A stretch of DNA of 64,000 nt from Lacibacter sediminis (lineage in GTDB: Bacteria; Bacteroidota; Bacteroidia; Chitinophagales; Chitinophagaceae): positions 3,844,001-3,908,000 of the forward strand of contig NZ_CP060007.1 of assembly GCF_014168535.1 (NCBI RefSeq), in the 5' to 3' direction. Under the pieces are notes generated by a model, which made no database searches, was not told the origin of the DNA, and saw nothing but the letters and a program-made list of their open reading frames with translations. Every line of letters begins with the position of its first letter. The stretch's first letter is position 1. Position numbers and translations under genes: made by a program. Of this stretch, positions 61,540 through 64,000 are shown in pieces.

Positions 61540-63024
61540 TCAGACAGGTTTCTTCGTCAACTCACTGTTCACTCTGCGCCAGATGCCTAATGGATTTTCA
61601 TTCTTCAATTCATCGGGCAACAATTCGTTGTCCCAGTTTTGTAATGAGATCGGTCGTGCAAAACGTTTGATTCCATCTGCACCAACACTTGTATAACGAC
61701 TATCGGTTGTCGAAGGAAACGGACCACCATGATGCATACTTAAACAAACTTCTACACCTGTTGGTACTCCATTCAAAATAAAACGACCGCAGATATTTTT
61801 AACGGCTTCGATCAATTCTTCATTCTTCTTCAACTCACTTGTCGTTGCCATGAGTGTTGCGGTCAACTGTCCTTCCAGATGTTGTGCAACCTCCAGCATC
61901 TCTGCTTCATTCTTACAACGGATGATGAGTGAGTAAGGACCAAATACTTCCTGGTGTAATAACGGATTGTTTAAAAATGTTTCTGCACTTGCAGTAGCAA
62001 CAGTTGGCAAACCTTCATCTTCTTTCACTGCTGTTTCACTTTCTGCAACAAGGTGTACCTCGTCCTGCAGCAATGCATTTCCTTTTTTCTCTTTGTATGC
62101 TTTCACAATACCTGCATGCAACATAGCAGCAGGTTGTGTTTTTTGGATTGCTTTACCAAGATCATGCGTAAATGTTTTCAATGCATCACTTTCAATGGCA
62201 ACGATCAAACCTGGGTTGGTACAAAACTGTCCTACCCCTAATGTAATGGAACCTGCATAAGCTGTTGCGATACCTGCTGGATCACTTGCTAATTTCTCCG
62301 GTAATAAAAACACCGGATTCACACTGCCCATTTCTGCAAATACAGGAATCGGCTCTTTACGTTGGTTGGCCCAATCGAATAGTTGTTTACCACCGCCATA
62401 CGAACCGGTGAACCCAACGGCTTTTGTAAGCGGATGTGTCACCAATGCTTTGCCTGTTTCAAAACTTGCGCCATACACATGAGTAAACACACCCAATGGT
62501 AAATTATTAAATGCTGCTGCTTTAAAGATCGCATCGGCAACGATGTGCGATGTTTCCGGATGCGCAGGATGTGCTTTTACAATCACCGGACAACCGGCTG
62601 CCAATGCACACGCTGTATCACCACCAGCTGTTGAATACGCAAAAGGAAAGTTGCTTGAACCAAATACGACAACAGGTCCCATTGGTATCAGCATTTTTCT
62701 GATATCGGGTTTTGCTGGCACTTTGTCGGGTATTGCTGTATCAATACTTGCTTCGAGCCATTCGCCACGTTCGCATGCATCGGCATAACTGTTCAATTGA
62801 AAAATAGTACGTCCACGTTCACCTCTTAATCTTGCTTCGGGCAAATGCGTTTCACGCATGGCTGTTTGAATCAATGTATCGCCGCAGTTTTCTAATTCAA
62901 TAGCAATAGAACGTATAAAGGCTGCTCGTTCTTTCAAACTTTTTTTGCGATAGATATGAAAAGCTTTCCATGCTTCCTGCATGTAAGCATCAATTTCATG
63001 TAACGGCGTATCTGCTAAATTCAT
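61540..63024 (-). CDS. Alpha-ketoglutarate semialdehyde dehydrogenase
   Basis: 494 residues of the aldehyde dehydrogenase superfamily, similar to 2,5-dioxopentanoate dehydrogenases. The catalytic Cys lies in GVGQFCTNPGLIV, the general-base Glu in VFAEMGSVNPVF, and the cofactor site is VVFGSSNFPFAYS. It oxidises the semialdehyde formed by the DapA-like enzyme to 2-oxoglutarate, ending the hydroxyproline route in the citric acid cycle. 17 nt after the DapA-like gene. Confidence 0.92.
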   Translation of the reverse strand: MNLADTPLHEIDAYMQEAWKAFHIYRKKSLKERAAFIRSIAIELENCGDTLIQTAMRETHLPEARLRGERGRTIFQLNSYADACERGEWLEASIDTAIPDKVPAKPDIRKMLIPMGPVVVFGSSNFPFAYSTAGGDTACALAAGCPVIVKAHPAHPETSHIVADAIFKAAAFNNLPLGVFTHVYGASFETGKALVTHPLTKAVGFTGSYGGGKQLFDWANQRKEPIPVFAEMGSVNPVFLLPEKLASDPAGIATAYAGSITLGVGQFCTNPGLIVAIESDALKTFTHDLGKAIQKTQPAAMLHAGIVKAYKEKKGNALLQDEVHLVAESETAVKEDEGLPTVATASAETFLNNPLLHQEVFGPYSLIIRCKNEAEMLEVAQHLEGQLTATLMATTSELKKNEELIEAVKNICGRFILNGVPTGVEVCLSMHHGGPFPSTTDSRYTSVGADGIKRFARPISLQNWDNELLPDELKNENPLGIWRRVNSELTKKPV

Positions 63025-63041
63025 GTTTGTTGTTTGATGGA

Positions 63042-63938
63042 TTATAAAACCGGTCGTGCAGCAAGTCCATCGTTAATGATTTTTAAAATACGAGTTCGTT
63101 CGCTGCCCTGTAAAGTTAATCGAGGAGCACGAACATATTCACTCCCAATTCCGGCTTGTGTAGCCGCCAGTTTAATATATTGTACTAGCTTAGGATGAAT
63201 ATCCAGTTCCAGCAACGGCATGAACCAGCGATAGATGGCTGCAGCCTCTGCAATCTTACCTGCTTTTACCAGGTTATAAATCGTTACTGTTTCTTTGGGG
63301 AATCCACAAACCAAACCTGCAACCCATCCATCAGCACCCAAACACAATTCTTCCATTGCCAATGTATCTACACCGCAAAGAATTTTCAATCTTGTTCCAA
63401 AACGATTGATCAAACGAGTTACGTTGGTTACATCTCTTGTACTTTCTTTCACCGCAGTGATGTTGCTGCATTCGATCAGTTCTTCAAACATATCGAGTGT
63501 AACATCAATTTTATAATCAACCGGGTTGTTATAGATCATGATCGGCAGATCGGTTGACTTGGCAATGGTTTTAAAATATTCCACTGTTTCCCTGTCATCA
63601 CTTTTGTAACGCATCGGTGGTAACAGCATTAATCCTGCTGCCCCCCATGCTTTGGCATTAGCTGCCTGTTGCACGGCATCTTTGGTTGTGCTCTCTGCAA
63701 TATTCATGATCACCGGAATTCTTCCGTTGAGAAATTTGATCGCATGTTTGATCAGTAATTCTTTTTCTTCAGCAGTAATGGTGCTGGCTTCGCCGAGTGA
63801 ACCACCAATGATCACACCATGCACACCTGCATCAAGTTGCGCCTGCAGGTTTGTTTCAAACATTGCGAGATCAACTTCATCGTTAGCGGTAAACGGTGTA
63901 AGCAAAGCGGGGAATACTCCTTTCCATTCGAATGACAT
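63042..63938 (-). CDS. DapA-family deaminase, probable 1-pyrroline-4-hydroxy-2-carboxylate deaminase
   Basis: 298 residues from ATG 63938 (MSFEWKGVFPALLTPF). Schiff-base Lys164 (TAVKEST) and catalytic Tyr136 (IMIYNNP) are in place, with GGSLGEASTIT for the substrate carboxylate. The family includes dihydrodipicolinate synthase, keto-deoxyarabonate dehydratase and the hydroxyproline deaminase; context with the epimerase and DadA-like gene favours the last. It is the first gene of the cluster; a near-consensus box (TACTTTCG) lies about 17-24 nt upstream of the start. Confidence 0.88.
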   Translation of the reverse strand: MSFEWKGVFPALLTPFTANDEVDLAMFETNLQAQLDAGVHGVIIGGSLGEASTITAEEKELLIKHAIKFLNGRIPVIMNIAESTTKDAVQQAANAKAWGAAGLMLLPPMRYKSDDRETVEYFKTIAKSTDLPIMIYNNPVDYKIDVTLDMFEELIECSNITAVKESTRDVTNVTRLINRFGTRLKILCGVDTLAMEELCLGADGWVAGLVCGFPKETVTIYNLVKAGKIAEAAAIYRWFMPLLELDIHPKLVQYIKLAATQAGIGSEYVRAPRLTLQGSERTRILKIINDGLAARPVL

Positions 63939-64000
63939 AGTATAAAATTTTAAACGAAAGTAACCCATACGTGAAAGAAAAGAGAGGCGGTTCTTAACGG

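Noticed and set aside
51238..63938. Reading the cluster as an L-arabinose oxidative pathway (SMP-30 lactonase, DapA-like keto-deoxyarabonate dehydratase, KGSA dehydrogenase)
   Set aside because: No arabinose dehydrogenase or IlvD-type arabonate dehydratase is present, the SMP-30-like protein is exported, and the two-Cys epimerase plus DadA-like oxidase fit hydroxyproline instead.

Overview
This 64 kb window comes from a chromosome of a Bacteroidota bacterium, most likely family Chitinophagaceae (genus not determined). Supporting signs are a type IX secretion (T9SS) C-terminal sorting tail, a DUF3276/PUR protein, BshC of bacillithiol synthesis, a fused DAHP synthase-chorismate mutase, several exact TAnnTTTG -7 boxes of the Bacteroidota sigma factor, and the absence of strong Shine-Dalgarno sites. 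I saw no rRNA, tRNA, CRISPR array, transposase or prophage. Most of the window is housekeeping DNA. The accessory character lies in one catabolic cluster, one attenuator-controlled operon and many short intergenic repeats.

Layout. 0-13 kb: tgt, a glycosyltransferase, rsmG, an orphan response regulator, an M1 peptidase, rsmI, purS, pssA, an aminopeptidase P, pckA, a deoxynucleoside kinase and trpS. 13.5-17.9 kb: an envelope group (OmpA with calcium-binding repeats, RlpA, a large L,D-transpeptidase, a VanX-type dipeptidase). 18.6-27.1 kb: a complete minus-strand aromatic amino acid operon, pheA - aminotransferase - tyrA - GNAT - DAHP synthase/chorismate mutase - aroB - aroA - small membrane protein - aroC. 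It is preceded by a Phe/Tyr-rich leader peptide, an antiterminator segment and a terminator hairpin, which is the layout of a ribosome-mediated attenuator. 27.3-29.3 kb: a small lipoprotein, then a sigma factor directly followed by a protein that joins an anti-sigma-like cytoplasmic region, one membrane span and an HtrA-like protease. 29.4-42 kb: DUF3276, an ABC exporter, a CBS protein, a cupin, small membrane proteins, dnaK, aspartate kinase, a glycine-rich T9SS cargo, an L,D-transpeptidase/TonB-C fusion and hppD. 42.3-49.6 kb: purK and purE, separated by a complete RND efflux operon. 49.6-51.2 kb: bshC.

51.2-63.9 kb is the most distinctive part. It is a minus-strand cluster with a complete predicted trans-4-hydroxy-L-proline pathway: 2-epimerase, DadA-like D-amino-acid oxidase, DapA-like deaminase and alpha-ketoglutarate semialdehyde dehydrogenase. 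Interleaved are two secreted beta-L-arabinofuranosidases of the GH127 type, a secreted Asp-box propeller protein, a YciI protein and an SMP-30-like propeller. Since beta-L-arabinofuranosides in plants are carried on hydroxyproline of extensins, the cluster can be read as one route that removes arabinose from hydroxyproline and then burns the hydroxyproline to 2-oxoglutarate.

A second theme is repeats. Degenerate arrays with a strict 7-nt period fill whole intergenic gaps (7231-7303, 8332-8401), occur at 12366, 22362 and 36029, and in one case sit in frame inside aroA (20522-20563). An 8-nt version lies in the aspartate kinase leader. CCCC(T)AAAGGGG-type palindromes abut gene boundaries at three sites, and a 19-bp sequence occurs twice in opposite orientation.
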